DNA from: Streptomyces sp. AC550_RSS872
Lineage (GTDB): Bacteria; Actinomycetota; Actinomycetes; Streptomycetales; Streptomycetaceae
Assembly: GCF_019049285.1 (NCBI RefSeq)
Contig: NZ_JAGMUL010000152.1
Location: forward strand, 62,001-126,000
Length of the DNA: 64,000 nucleotides
Reading direction: 5' to 3'
A program made the position numbers and the translations under genes. Numbering within the stretch: the first letter of the stretch is position 1; the number at the start of each line of letters is the position of its first letter. The notes beneath the pieces are model-generated. The model was not told where the DNA came from. It saw only the letters and a list, made by a program, of their open reading frames with translations, and made no database searches. Below, one piece after another: positions 31,823 through 40,492 of the stretch.

Positions 31823-33127
31823 ATGTCAGATTCGGTGAGTGACTGTAAGGAGCAGCCTCGCACCGCAGTCACCGAAGCCGAGGTGGAGGCCCTGGTCAGG
31901 GGCATCTGCTTCAAGACCGGCCCGCCCCGCACCCTCGGGGTCGAAGTGGAATGGCTCGTCCACGAGCTGCGCGGCCCGCAGCTCCCCGTGACACCCGAAC
32001 GACTCGAAGCGGCCTACGCCGCACTACGGACCGTGCCCCTGAGGTCGGCGCTCACCGTCGAGCCCGGCGGCCAGCTGGAACTGAGCTCGCCGCCCGCCAC
32101 CTCGCTGATGGAGTGCATCGGTACCGTCTCCGCCGACCTGGACGCCGCCCGCGCGGTACTGCGCGAGCACGGTCTCGGTCTGGTCGGCCTCGGCAATGAT
32201 CCCTGGCACTCGCCCCGCCGGTTCCTGCGGCAGCCTCGCTACGACGCCATGGAGGCCTGCCTGGACCGGGCGGGCCCGGCCGGCCGCGCCATGATGTGCA
32301 CCTCGGCCTCCGTGCAGGTGTGCCTGGACGCCGGACACGAGGAGCCCGGCCCGCTCGGGCACGGACGGCGCTGGTGGCTGGCGCACCAGCTGGGCGCGGT
32401 CCTGGTCGCCGCCTTCGCCAACTCCCCGCTGGCCGGGCGGGAGCCCACGGGCTGGCTCTCCACCCGGCAGCTGCTCTGGATGGAGATCGGCGCGGGCCGC
32501 GCGGGCGCACCCCCGCTGAACGGTGACCCGCGGGCCACCTGGGCGCGGCATGTGCTGGACGCGCCGGTGATGTGCGTACGGCGGGACGGCGGCCCGTGGG
32601 ACGTCCCGGACGGGCTGACGTTCCGGGAGTGGACCCGGTCGGGGGTGCCGAGACCGCCTACGCAGGAGGATCTCGACTACCACCTCACGACGCTGTTCCC
32701 GCCGGTCAGACCCCGTGGCCATCTGGAGCTGCGCATGATCGACGCACAGCCCGGCGAGGACGGCTGGATCGTGCCGCTGGCCGTGACGACCGCGCTCTTC
32801 GACGACCCGGAGGCCGCCGAGACCGCGTACCGAGCCGTGAAGCCGCTGGCCGAGCGCGCGCTGTCGGTGCCCGCGCCGCACAATCCGCTGTGGATCGACG
32901 CGGCCCGCTCGGGCCTCACCGACCCCGAGCTGCGCGACGTGGCGGACACCTGCTTCGCGGCGGCGCTGGAGGCGCTGCCCCGGCTGGGGGCCACGACCGA
33001 GGTGACGGACGCGGTGGCGGCGTACCGGGACCGCTATGTCGGCCGGGGTCGCTGCCCGGCCGACGACCTGCTGGACGAGCTCTACGGCACGGACCGCACC
33101 CTGCACGGGAAGGACGACCGGACATGA
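31823..33127 (+). CDS. egtA: Glutamate-cysteine ligase, ergothioneine biosynthesis
   Basis: A 434-residue EgtA-type ligase that makes gamma-glutamylcysteine, the sulfur donor for EgtB. The N-terminal TLGVEVEWLV holds the acidic metal ligands, and LTVEPGGQLELSSPP and HLELRMIDAQP are conserved GCS2-family motifs. ATG 31823 follows AGGAGGA. It is the first gene of egtABCD; its stop overlaps the egtB start (ATGA). The ~300-bp region upstream, shared with the PARG-like gene, must contain the operon promoter, but I see no defined operator there. Confidence 0.95.
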   Translation: MSDSVSDCKEQPRTAVTEAEVEALVRGICFKTGPPRTLGVEVEWLVHELRGPQLPVTPERLEAAYAALRTVPLRSALTVEPGGQLELSSPPATSLMECIGTVSADLDAARAVLREHGLGLVGLGNDPWHSPRRFLRQPRYDAMEACLDRAGPAGRAMMCTSASVQVCLDAGHEEPGPLGHGRRWWLAHQLGAVLVAAFANSPLAGREPTGWLSTRQLLWMEIGAGRAGAPPLNGDPRATWARHVLDAPVMCVRRDGGPWDVPDGLTFREWTRSGVPRPPTQEDLDYHLTTLFPPVRPRGHLELRMIDAQPGEDGWIVPLAVTTALFDDPEAAETAYRAVKPLAERALSVPAPHNPLWIDAARSGLTDPELRDVADTCFAAALEALPRLGATTEVTDAVAAYRDRYVGRGRCPADDLLDELYGTDRTLHGKDDRT

Positions 33128-34443
33128 CCGACCCCGCCCACGACGCCGAGACGCTCCGCGAGCGGGCTCTGACCACCCTGACCACCGCCCGTGCCCGCAC
33201 CACCCTGCTGACCTCTTGCGTCGAGGACCCCGACCTGACCGCCCAGCACTCGCCGCTGATGTCCCCGCTGGTGTGGGACCTCGCGCACATCGGCAACCAG
33301 GAGGAGCAGTGGCTGCTGCGGGCGGTCGCGGGGCGGGAGGCGATGCGTCCCGAGATCGACGGGCTCTACGACGCCTTCGAGCACCCGCGTGCCGAGCGCC
33401 CCTCGCTGCCGCTGCTGCCGCCGGCCGAGGCCCGGCACTACGCGTCCGAGGTACGCGGCCGGGTCCTGGACCTGCTGGAGAGCACCGCGTTCCACGGGAC
33501 GCGGCTGACCGAGGCGGGCTTCGCCTTCGGGATGATCGCCCAGCACGAGCAGCAGCACGACGAGACGATGCTGATCACCCATCAGCTCCGCAAGGGCCCA
33601 CAAGCCCTGCACGCCCCCGACCCGGAGCCGGCGCCCCTGCTCACGGGACCGTCGGAAGTGCTGGTCCCCGGCGGCCCGTTCACGATGGGCACCTCGACCG
33701 AGCCGTGGGCGCTGGACAACGAACGTCCGGCGCACGTGCGCGAGGTACCGCCGTTCCACATCGACACGACCCCGGTGACGAACGCCGCGTACCAGGCGTT
33801 CATCGAGGACGGCGGCTACGACGACGACCGCTGGTGGACGCCGGAGGGCTGGGCGCACATCCGGCAGCACTCGATCCACGCCCCGCTGTTCTGGCGCCGG
33901 GACGGCAGGCAGTGGCTGCGCCGCCGCTTCGGCGTCACCGAGGTCGTACCGCCGGACGAGCCCGTGCTGCACGTGTGCTGGTACGAGGCCGACGCCTACG
34001 CCCGCTGGGCCGGGCGCCGGCTGCCCACCGAGGCCGAGTGGGAGAAGGCCGCCCGCCACGACCCGGCCGGTGACCGCTCGATGCGCTACCCGTGGGGCGA
34101 CGCCGAGCCCGCGCCGGAGCACGCCAACCTCGGTCAGCGGCATCTGCGGCCGGCCCCGGCAGGCAGCTATCCGGAGGGCGAATCACCGCTCGGTGTACGG
34201 CAGTTGATCGGCGACGTGTGGGAGTGGACGGCGAGCGACTTCCTGCCGTACCCCGGGTTCCAGGCGTTCCCGTACAAGGAGTACTCGGAGGTGTTCTTCG
34301 GACCCGAGCACAAGGTGCTGCGCGGCGGTTCGTTCGCCGTGGACGCGGTGGCGTGCCGGGGCACCTTCCGCAACTGGGACTATCCGATACGTCGGCAGAT
34401 CTTCTCCGGCTTCCGCACGGCCCGCTCCGCGGGGGAGGCCTGA
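33124..34443 (+). CDS. egtB: Hercynine oxygenase (iron-dependent sulfoxide synthase)
   Basis: A 439-residue EgtB. The N-terminal DinB-like domain supplies the three iron-binding histidines, His55 (LAHIGNQEEQW) and His141/His145 (QHEQQHDET). The C-terminal FGE-sulfatase domain shows PGGPFTMGTS, RLPTEAEWEKAAR, GDVWEWTASDF and LRGGSF. It joins gamma-glutamylcysteine to hercynine with oxygen to give the sulfoxide. The start overlaps the egtA stop by 4 nt and its stop overlaps the egtC start (TGATG). Confidence 0.96.
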   Translation: MTDPAHDAETLRERALTTLTTARARTTLLTSCVEDPDLTAQHSPLMSPLVWDLAHIGNQEEQWLLRAVAGREAMRPEIDGLYDAFEHPRAERPSLPLLPPAEARHYASEVRGRVLDLLESTAFHGTRLTEAGFAFGMIAQHEQQHDETMLITHQLRKGPQALHAPDPEPAPLLTGPSEVLVPGGPFTMGTSTEPWALDNERPAHVREVPPFHIDTTPVTNAAYQAFIEDGGYDDDRWWTPEGWAHIRQHSIHAPLFWRRDGRQWLRRRFGVTEVVPPDEPVLHVCWYEADAYARWAGRRLPTEAEWEKAARHDPAGDRSMRYPWGDAEPAPEHANLGQRHLRPAPAGSYPEGESPLGVRQLIGDVWEWTASDFLPYPGFQAFPYKEYSEVFFGPEHKVLRGGSFAVDAVACRGTFRNWDYPIRRQIFSGFRTARSAGEA

Positions 34444-35240
34444 TGTGCCGTCATGTGGCTTATGTGGGCCCCGGGGAGCCGCTCGGCAAGCTCCTCGTGG
34501 AGCCCCCGCACGCCCTGTACCGCCAGTCGTGGGCTCCTCGGCGCCAGCGGCACGGGACCGTCAACGCCGATGGGTTCGGGGTCGGTTGGTACGCCGAGGG
34601 GGACCCGGTGCCGGCGCGGTACCGCCGGGCCGGGCCCGTCTGGGCGGATCTGTCCTTCGCCGATCTGGCCCGGGTGGTGCGGTCCACCGCGCTGCTCGCC
34701 GCCGTACGGGACGCGACGCTGTCGGGCGCCGACGCCGAGGCCGCGGCGGCGCCGTTCGCCGCGGGGCCCTGGCTGTTCAGCCACAACGGCGCCGTGAAGG
34801 GCTGGCCGGACTCGCTCGCGCCGCTCGTGCCGACGCTTCCCGCGGTGGATGTGCTGTCGATGGAGGCCCGCAACGACTCGGCGCTCGTCTGGGCGCTGGT
34901 CCTCGCGCGGCTGCGCGGCGGCGACGACGAGGGCCAGGCCCTGGCCGACACTGTTCTGGAGGTCGCCGAGGCGGCTCCCGGCTCCCGGCTGAACCTGCTG
35001 CTCACCAACGGCGAGACGATCACCGCGACCGCCTGGGGCGACACGCTCTGGTATCTGGCCCGGCCCGGCGGCGGCACCGTCGTGGCCTCCGAGCCCTACG
35101 ACGACGATCCGCACTGGCAGGAGATCCCCGACCACACCCTCCTCGCGGCAAGCGGCACCGATGTGCTGCTCACCCCGCTGAAGGACCCCAGCGACGCCCT
35201 GCCACCCGCACCTGCACGACCGGAGGAGCCCCGCACGTGA
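34443..35240 (+). CDS. egtC: Gamma-glutamyl-hercynylcysteine sulfoxide amidohydrolase
   Basis: A 265-residue class II glutamine-amidotransferase-like hydrolase that removes glutamate from the EgtB product. Cys2 (MCRHVAYVG) is the N-terminal nucleophile after Met removal. NADGFGVGWY, FSHNGAV and ARNDSAL are the substrate-pocket motifs of the family. It is translationally coupled to egtB upstream and to egtD by a GTGA overlap. Confidence 0.95.
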   Translation: MCRHVAYVGPGEPLGKLLVEPPHALYRQSWAPRRQRHGTVNADGFGVGWYAEGDPVPARYRRAGPVWADLSFADLARVVRSTALLAAVRDATLSGADAEAAAAPFAAGPWLFSHNGAVKGWPDSLAPLVPTLPAVDVLSMEARNDSALVWALVLARLRGGDDEGQALADTVLEVAEAAPGSRLNLLLTNGETITATAWGDTLWYLARPGGGTVVASEPYDDDPHWQEIPDHTLLAASGTDVLLTPLKDPSDALPPAPARPEEPRT

Positions 35241-36199
35241 GTCCGTTCCTTGTCACCCGCACCCTGCCCGAGGACGCCACCGACGCCGCACTGCGCGCCG
35301 ACGTCCTCATGGGCCTGACGAGCACGCCGAAGACGCTGCCGCCGAAGTGGTTCTACGACGCGCAGGGCAGCGAACTCTTCGAGAAGATCACCGAGTTGCC
35401 CGAGTACTACCCGACGCGTGCCGAGCGCGAGATCCTCGTCGGCCGGGCCGGCGAGATCGCCGCGGCCACCGGCGCCCGCACCCTGGTCGAGCTGGGCTCC
35501 GGCTCCTCGGAGAAGACGCGGTACGTCATCGACGCGCTGACCGGGCTGCACACGTACGTCCCCGTCGACGTCAGCGAGAGCGCGCTCACCCAGGCTGGAC
35601 AGGCGCTGATCGGGGAACGGCCCGAGCTGGACGTGCACGCCCTGATCGCCGACTTCACCGGTGGGCTGGTCCTGCCGGACACGCCGGGTCCCCGGCTGGT
35701 GGCGTTCCTCGGCGGCACGCTCGGCAATCTGCTGCCGGCCGAGCGCGCCGCGTTCCTCGCCTCCGTCCGCGCCCTGCTCTCCCCCGGTGACGCGCTGCTG
35801 CTCGGCACGGACCTGGTGAAGGAGGAGCGGGTCCTGGTGGAGGCGTACGACGACGCGGCGGGGGTGACGGCAGCGTTCAACAAGAACGTACTGACCGTGA
35901 TCAACCGCGAGTTGGGCGCCGACTTCGATCCGGGCGCGTTCGAGCACGTGGCGCTCTGGGACACGGACAACGAGTGGATCGAGATGCGGCTGCGCTCGCG
36001 TACGGCGCAGACGGTGAAGGTGCCCGCGCTCGATCTCGCCGTCCACTTCGCGGCGGGCGAGGAGATGCGTACCGAGGTGTCGGCGAAGTTCCGCAGGGAC
36101 GGTGTCCGCGCGGAACTGTCGGCGGCCGGGCTGGAGCCGGCGCACTGGTGGACGGACGGTGGGGGCCGGTTCGCGCTGTCACTGAGCGTGGCGCGGTGA
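35237..36199 (+). CDS. egtD: L-histidine N-alpha-methyltransferase
   Basis: A 320-residue SAM-dependent enzyme that trimethylates histidine to hercynine, the first committed step of ergothioneine synthesis. WFYDAQGSELFEKITELPEYYPTR is the family N-terminal signature, LVELGSGSSEKTR the SAM site, and FNKNVLTVINRELGADF the histidine-binding part. The GTG at 35237 overlaps the egtC stop. The PLP-dependent C-S lyase gene egtE does not follow; dodecin is next. Confidence 0.95.
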   Translation: MSPFLVTRTLPEDATDAALRADVLMGLTSTPKTLPPKWFYDAQGSELFEKITELPEYYPTRAEREILVGRAGEIAAATGARTLVELGSGSSEKTRYVIDALTGLHTYVPVDVSESALTQAGQALIGERPELDVHALIADFTGGLVLPDTPGPRLVAFLGGTLGNLLPAERAAFLASVRALLSPGDALLLGTDLVKEERVLVEAYDDAAGVTAAFNKNVLTVINRELGADFDPGAFEHVALWDTDNEWIEMRLRSRTAQTVKVPALDLAVHFAAGEEMRTEVSAKFRRDGVRAELSAAGLEPAHWWTDGGGRFALSLSVAR

Positions 36200-36265
36200 C
36201 GGACGGCTCGCGCGTTGCCCCGCCTTGGGGCACCGTGGAGTGACGCGTGTGAGAGGAGCACCCAC

Positions 36266-36481
36266 ATGTCGAACCACACCTACCGGGTCACCGATATCGT
36301 CGGCACCTCGCCGGAGGGCGTGGACCAGGCCATCCGCAACGGTATCGAGCGCGCTTCACAGACCCTGCGCAACCTGGACTGGTTCGAGGTGACCGAGGTG
36401 CGCGGCCAGCTCGAAGAGGGGCAGATCGCGCACTGGCAGGTGACCATGAAGGTCGGCTTCCGCCTGGACGACGCCGGCTAG
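36266..36481 (+). CDS. Dodecin-family flavin-binding protein
   Basis: A 71-residue dodecin. The family core is complete: YRVTDIVGTSPEGVDQAI, then the Trp-containing strand (LDWFEVTEVRGQ) that stacks the flavin, and the C-terminal HWQVTMKVGFRLD. Dodecins form hollow dodecamers that store or buffer riboflavin, FMN or CoA. ATG 36266 follows GAGAGGAG. It lies 66 nt downstream of egtD and may be cotranscribed. Confidence 0.93.
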   Translation: MSNHTYRVTDIVGTSPEGVDQAIRNGIERASQTLRNLDWFEVTEVRGQLEEGQIAHWQVTMKVGFRLDDAG

Positions 36482-36497
36482 CACGCCGGTACGGCCC

Positions 36498-36989
36498 TCA
36501 GGTCCGCCCCTCCCGCTCCTGCGCCTCCTTCAGCGCGGCGGACGGGGCGGTCCAGCGGGCCCGTACGACGGTGAAACCGGCCCGTTCGGCGTCCTCGCAG
36601 ACCAGTTCGTCGTCGTCCACCAGGACCCGGATCTCCCGGGTGCGGGCGAGGCGGCGCAGGATCTCCAGCTTGGTGCGCCGGGCGGGCCGTCGGTCGTCGT
36701 TGCGCCGCATGTACACACGCCCCTCCGGCAGCCCCTGCGCGGTGAGCCACTCCAGTGTGTCCCGCCGACAGCGCTCGGGCCGCCCGGTCAGATAGCGGAT
36801 CTCGCACTCCTTCGCGCTCTCCAGCACCAGCGCGATGCCCTCCGCGAGAGGCGGGTCCTGCGGCGCGGCCGCGAAGAAGCCGTTCCAGTCACGTGGCTTG
36901 CCTTCGAGGAAGTGCTGCCGGTGCGCCGTGTCGGCGAGGGTGTTGTCCAGGTCGAACACGGCGAGCGGGCGTGTGCTGTCGTCGGTCAC
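36498..36989 (-). CDS. HAD-superfamily phosphatase (polynucleotide-kinase-3'-phosphatase-like)
   Basis: A 163-residue HAD phosphatase with the nucleophile motif FDLDNTLAD (Asp near residue 13), motif II Thr in YLTGRPERCRR, and the acidic motif IV VLVDDDE. The layout matches stand-alone domains related to the T4 PNKP phosphatase half. The start is GTG 36989. It is convergent with dodecin. Substrate unknown. Confidence 0.85.
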   Translation of the reverse strand: MTDDSTRPLAVFDLDNTLADTAHRQHFLEGKPRDWNGFFAAAPQDPPLAEGIALVLESAKECEIRYLTGRPERCRRDTLEWLTAQGLPEGRVYMRRNDDRRPARRTKLEILRRLARTREIRVLVDDDELVCEDAERAGFTVVRARWTAPSAALKEAQEREGRT

Positions 36990-37049
36990 ACCTTCACCCT
37001 AGGCCGTGTCCGACCCCGCACCCCGGCAACCCCCGCACGCCGGGCGGCC

Positions 37050-37560
37050 ACTGCTGTGGGGTAGTGGCGACCGACGGGAGCGACTCGGCGCCGGGCACCC
37101 TGGACCAGCCCACGACGACTACGAATCCGGTTTCCAGCTCCAGGGTTCCTACAGCGGTGACCAGATCCTGAACCTGGACGGTTACGGCAACCGCGACCCG
37201 CGCGAGAACGGCGAGAGCGCCGACGGACTGGCCGTCAAGGAGGGCAGCGGAACCGGCAATGTGGTGCGGGGCGCCCGATTGTCGAACAGCGTGGACGTCG
37301 GGTTCGACGCGTGGAAGTTCGCCTCGCCGATTCTGATCGAGAACACGATCGCGTACGGCGTCACGGACAACGGCAATCCCGGCGTGCAGACCCTCACCCC
37401 CAACACGACCTGGGTCAACGCCGGTACCGTGCGGCGGCCGTCGGCCCGGGGACGACGGCCGACGGCAACTCCTGGAACCAGGGCGGGACTTGGAACGCGG
37501 CGTCGGTGCTCAGCACCGACCCGGGCGCCTTGACGGTCCCGCGCTCGTCTCGTTTGAGAC
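37050..37560 (+). pseudogene. Decayed pectate-lyase-like (right-handed beta-helix) gene
   Basis: Three pieces in different frames align to one secreted beta-helix lyase. First VVATDGSDSAPGTLDQPTT, an N-terminal strand (about 37056-37110). Then, in another frame, GFQLQGSYSGDQILNLDGYG, DPRENGESADGLAVKEGSG, GFDAWKFASPILIENTIAYG and VTDNGNPGVQTLTPNTTWVN (about 37114-37430), with a jump from IAYG to VTDNG where several helix rungs are missing. A frameshift then gives TTADGNSWNQGGTWNAAS and STDPGALT to about 37548. Internal deletions plus two frame changes show that it is dead. Confidence 0.75.
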
Positions 37561-37576
37561 AGCCCGGCCGGAAAAG

Positions 37577-37590
37577 ATGGTCCGGACCAT
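37577..37590. promoter_or_regulatory. DasR/GntR-type palindrome ATGGTCCGGACCAT
   Basis: A perfect 14-bp palindrome whose TGGTCC-GGACCA core resembles the DasR-responsive element (TGGTCT-AGACCA) and related GntR sites. It lies 153 bp upstream of the DUF485/symporter pair and just after the pectate-lyase relic. Which gene it serves is unclear. Confidence 0.4.
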
Positions 37591-37743
37591 TTCCCGGAGC
37601 ACGGTAATTCACCCCTACGGTTGATTATTCAAAGAGCCCGCTGACATACTCCGGCTTCCGGCTTTCGCCGTCACCGCATCCGTCCCCCCACCGGCCCGCA
37701 CTCACAAGTGTGTTCGGCATGACGCAGCAAAGAAGGTGCGCCT

Positions 37744-38193
37744 GTGCCCGATTTTTCACCATGGCACGACAATTCGCTCACATACAGCCCGCCGAATAGC
37801 GAACCCGCGCCCTCGCGGCGCATATCCGAAGACCCCGAATTTCACTCCTTGCGCCGCACCCAACGCCGCTTCGGGGTCCGCGCGACGCTCCTCTCGGCAG
37901 GCGGCTTCCTCCTGTACGTCCTGGTGTCACACTCCTTTCCCGGCCTGATGAACCAGCGTCTGCTCGGGAACCTCACGCTCGGCCTCGCCCTGGGACTCGG
38001 GCAGTTCGTCGTGATGGGCGTGACCGCCTGGTGCTACGTCCGCCACATGCGCACGCGGGTCGACCCGCTGGCCCGCGGCCTGGAATCACGGCTGCACCAG
38101 CACGAAGCCAACTCGCTCCGCACCGCCGCGCCGAACGCCGAGGCCGGTCAGGCCTTCCGGCCGGGCAGTTCCAGGGGGTTCCGCACGTGGTGA
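37744..38193 (+). CDS. DUF485 membrane protein
   Basis: A 149-residue protein with a polar N-terminus, two membrane helices (about residues 50-68 and 77-98) and the DUF485 core (FHSLRRTQRRFGVRATLLSAG, then LTLGLALGLGQFVVMGVTAWCYVRHM). DUF485 proteins are the small companions of acetate-type solute symporters. The GTG at 37744 is preceded by AAGAAGG. Its stop overlaps the symporter GTG (GTGA, 38190-38193). Compared with other DUF485 proteins the ~30-residue C-terminal tail is long. Confidence 0.87.
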   Translation: MPDFSPWHDNSLTYSPPNSEPAPSRRISEDPEFHSLRRTQRRFGVRATLLSAGGFLLYVLVSHSFPGLMNQRLLGNLTLGLALGLGQFVVMGVTAWCYVRHMRTRVDPLARGLESRLHQHEANSLRTAAPNAEAGQAFRPGSSRGFRTW

Positions 38194-39809
38194 CCGTGTC
38201 CGAAGGCATAGTCGACAGGTTCAGCCTGAACCTGACGTTCGTGCTGTTCCTGTCCGTGGTCGTGGTCACCCTGTTCATGGCGCTGCTGACGGCCCCTCAG
38301 CGCGACGAGATCAGCGAGTTCTACCTCGGCAACCGCACCATGTCCCCGCTGCGCAACGGCCTCGCCATGTGCGGCGACTACCTGTCGGCCGCGACCCTGC
38401 TGGGCAGCACCGGACTGGTCGCCCTGACCGGGTACGACGGGCTGCTGTACCTCGGCGGCACGGTCGTCGCCTGGATGATGGTGCTGCTCCTCGTCGCCGA
38501 ACCCCTGCGCCGCGCGGGCAAGTACACCCTCGGCGACACCCTCGCCCTGCGCCTGACCCGGCTGCAACGGCCGGCCAGACTCGCCCTGTCCGTGTGCACC
38601 CTCGCCATCACCACCCTGTATCTGGTGGCCCAACTCGTCGGCAGCATGGCCCTGTTGACCCAGTTCACCGGTGAGCCCAGCGCCGCGACCCGCACCCTGT
38701 GCGTGATCGTGATCGGCACCATCGTCATCGTCTACGCCGCCATCGGCGGCGCGCCCGGCGCCACGGTCATCCAGATCATCAAGGCCGTGATGCTCATCGC
38801 GGGCGTGACGGTCACCGCGATCATGGTGCTGCACCACTACGACTGGAACCCGGGCGCCCTGCTCTCCGCCGCCGCGAACCACAGCGGCACCGGCACCCAG
38901 TTCCTCGAACCCGGACTGCGCTACGGCGTCAGCACCACCAGCAAGCTCGACTTCTTCAGCCTGGAACTGGCGATCGTCCTGGGCCTGGCCGCACTCCCCC
39001 ACGTCCTGATGCGCCTGCTCGCCCCCCGCAAGGTCGACGTCCTGCGCTCCTCCCTCGTGTGGGCGGTCGGCCTGGTCGGCCTGGTCTGCCTCGCGGCCGG
39101 CATCCTGGGCCTCGGCGCCACGGCCGTCGTCGGCCGCGAGACCATCGCGGAGACGGACCACAAGGGCGACTCCGCCGTCCTGCTTCTCGCCAACGCGCTC
39201 GGCGGCGGCATCCTCACCGCCCTGCTGTCCTGCCTCGCCTTCGTCACCCTGCTCGCCGTCGCGGCCGGCCTCACCCTCGCCGCCGCCTCGTCCCTCGCCC
39301 ACGACCTGTACGGCGAGGTGATCCGCAAGGGCCGCGCGAGCGAGACCGAGGAACTGATGGTGGCCCGGCTGTCCGCCGCCGTCATCGGCGTCCTCGCCAT
39401 GATGCTGGCGCTGATCTCCTGGGGCGCCAACACCGCGACGCTCGCCTTCCTCGCCTTCGCCATCGCGGCGTCCGCGATCCTGCCGACGATCATGTACACC
39501 CTCTTCTGGCGCCGCTTCACCGGCGAGGGAGCACTGCTCAGCCTCTGGGGCGGCCTGGTCTGCTCGGTCCTGCTGGTGCTGTTCTCCCCCGTGGTCTCCT
39601 CCACGTCGGCCTCGTTCTACCCGGACGCCGACTTCGCCTGGTTCCCGCTCCAGAACCCCGGCATCGTCTCCATCCCGGCGGGCTTCTTCCTCGGCTGGCT
39701 CGGCACGGTGCTGAGCGAGCGGCAGGGCCGGGCGCCCCAGGAAGACGCCGCCTACGAGGAGTTCGAGGTCCGGATGCTGGTGGGCGCCAACGAGGGCACC
39801 AACGAGTAG
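38190..39809 (+). CDS. Sodium/solute symporter, cation-acetate (ActP-like) type
   Basis: A 539-residue transporter of the SSS family with about 13 membrane helices. EFYLGNRTMSPLRNGLAMCGDYLSAATLLG is the ActP-type signature after the first helix, and LAALPHVLMRLLAP and SWGANTATLAFLAFAIAASAILPTI mark the later sodium-site helices. The usual substrates are acetate or other small monocarboxylates. The GTG start overlaps the DUF485 stop, so the two are coupled. Confidence 0.92.
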   Translation: MTVSEGIVDRFSLNLTFVLFLSVVVVTLFMALLTAPQRDEISEFYLGNRTMSPLRNGLAMCGDYLSAATLLGSTGLVALTGYDGLLYLGGTVVAWMMVLLLVAEPLRRAGKYTLGDTLALRLTRLQRPARLALSVCTLAITTLYLVAQLVGSMALLTQFTGEPSAATRTLCVIVIGTIVIVYAAIGGAPGATVIQIIKAVMLIAGVTVTAIMVLHHYDWNPGALLSAAANHSGTGTQFLEPGLRYGVSTTSKLDFFSLELAIVLGLAALPHVLMRLLAPRKVDVLRSSLVWAVGLVGLVCLAAGILGLGATAVVGRETIAETDHKGDSAVLLLANALGGGILTALLSCLAFVTLLAVAAGLTLAAASSLAHDLYGEVIRKGRASETEELMVARLSAAVIGVLAMMLALISWGANTATLAFLAFAIAASAILPTIMYTLFWRRFTGEGALLSLWGGLVCSVLLVLFSPVVSSTSASFYPDADFAWFPLQNPGIVSIPAGFFLGWLGTVLSERQGRAPQEDAAYEEFEVRMLVGANEGTNE

Positions 39810-39823
39810 GACATGCTTTCGTC

Positions 39824-40231
39824 ATGTCTACTCGTACGTTCCTGATCGGCGCCGCCCGTGAGCGCCCGTGCACCGTCGTCGTCTGCCGGGGCTGTTGCTG
39901 CGGTGACCCCCGCAAGCACCCCGGCACCGACCACGCCTGGCAGCTGGAGCGGCTGCGCACCGCCGGGGCGGAGCAAGGTTTCCAGGTCCGTACCACCGAC
40001 TGCCTCGGCCCCTGCGACCAGGCCAACGTGATCGTCGTCCAGCCGTCGGCCGCGGGACGCCGGGCCGGCGGCCGGGCCACCTGGGTGGGGTTCGCGATGG
40101 AAGACGACTCCACGGAGGAGATCGTGCGGTGGGCGGCGGCGGGCGGACCGGGCCTCGCCCAGCCGCCCGTCACCCTTGAGCTCCAGTTCATCCAGCCGCC
40201 GCGGGACGCCCGGGTGCGCTCCCGCCGCTGA
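39824..40231 (+). CDS. Thioredoxin-like [2Fe-2S] ferredoxin-domain protein
   Basis: A 135-residue protein with VVVCRGCCCGDPRKHPG near the N-terminus and TTDCLGPCDQANVIVV in the middle, the cysteine pattern of thioredoxin-fold [2Fe-2S] ferredoxins. It has no signal peptide. The ATG at 39824 has little ribosome site, and translation might be nearly leaderless. The zinc-responsive L32/GTPase pair follows after an 84-bp gap containing a Zur-box-like element. Electron partner unknown. Confidence 0.8.
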   Translation: MSTRTFLIGAARERPCTVVVCRGCCCGDPRKHPGTDHAWQLERLRTAGAEQGFQVRTTDCLGPCDQANVIVVQPSAAGRRAGGRATWVGFAMEDDSTEEIVRWAAAGGPGLAQPPVTLELQFIQPPRDARVRSRR

Positions 40232-40261
40232 CTTCGCGGCCGGAGAACGGGCAATTGTTAA

Positions 40262-40276
40262 TGGGATCCGTTTTCA
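40262..40276. promoter_or_regulatory. Zur-box-like element
   Basis: The sequence TGGGATCCGTTTTCA, read on the minus strand as TGAAAACGGATCCCA, matches the actinobacterial Zur 15-mer (TGAAAATGATTTTCA) at 10 of 15 positions, with one half-site (TGAAAA) perfect. It sits 40-54 nt upstream of the zinc-free L32 gene in a locally AT-rich stretch, just where a zinc repressor would act. Confidence 0.6.
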
Positions 40277-40315
40277 TGTAGCGTCCTCGGTGTTCACCCA
40301 CCGAGGAGGTCCGTC

Positions 40316-40486
40316 ATGGCTGTCCCCAAGCGGAAGATGTCCCGCAGCAACACCCGCCACCGCCGCGCCCAGTGGAAGGCGAGCACACCGCAGCTCGTGC
40401 CTGTCACCGTCGACGGCGTCAGCCACCTCGTGCCGCAGCACCTGGTGAAGGCGTATGAGCGCGGGCTGCTGCGCCCCGAGGGCTGA
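40316..40486 (+). CDS. rpmF: Cysteine-free ribosomal protein L32 paralogue
   Basis: A 56-residue L32 (MAVPKRKMSRSNTRHRRAQWK). It contains no cysteine at all, so it lacks the zinc-ribbon ligands; such C-minus paralogues replace the zinc-binding L32 during zinc starvation and free ribosomal zinc. ATG 40316 follows GAGGAGG. A Zur-box-like element lies upstream and the COG0523 GTPase gene starts 6 nt after its stop, both consistent with zinc regulation. Confidence 0.94.
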   Translation: MAVPKRKMSRSNTRHRRAQWKASTPQLVPVTVDGVSHLVPQHLVKAYERGLLRPEG

Positions 40487-40492
40487 CCGCAG

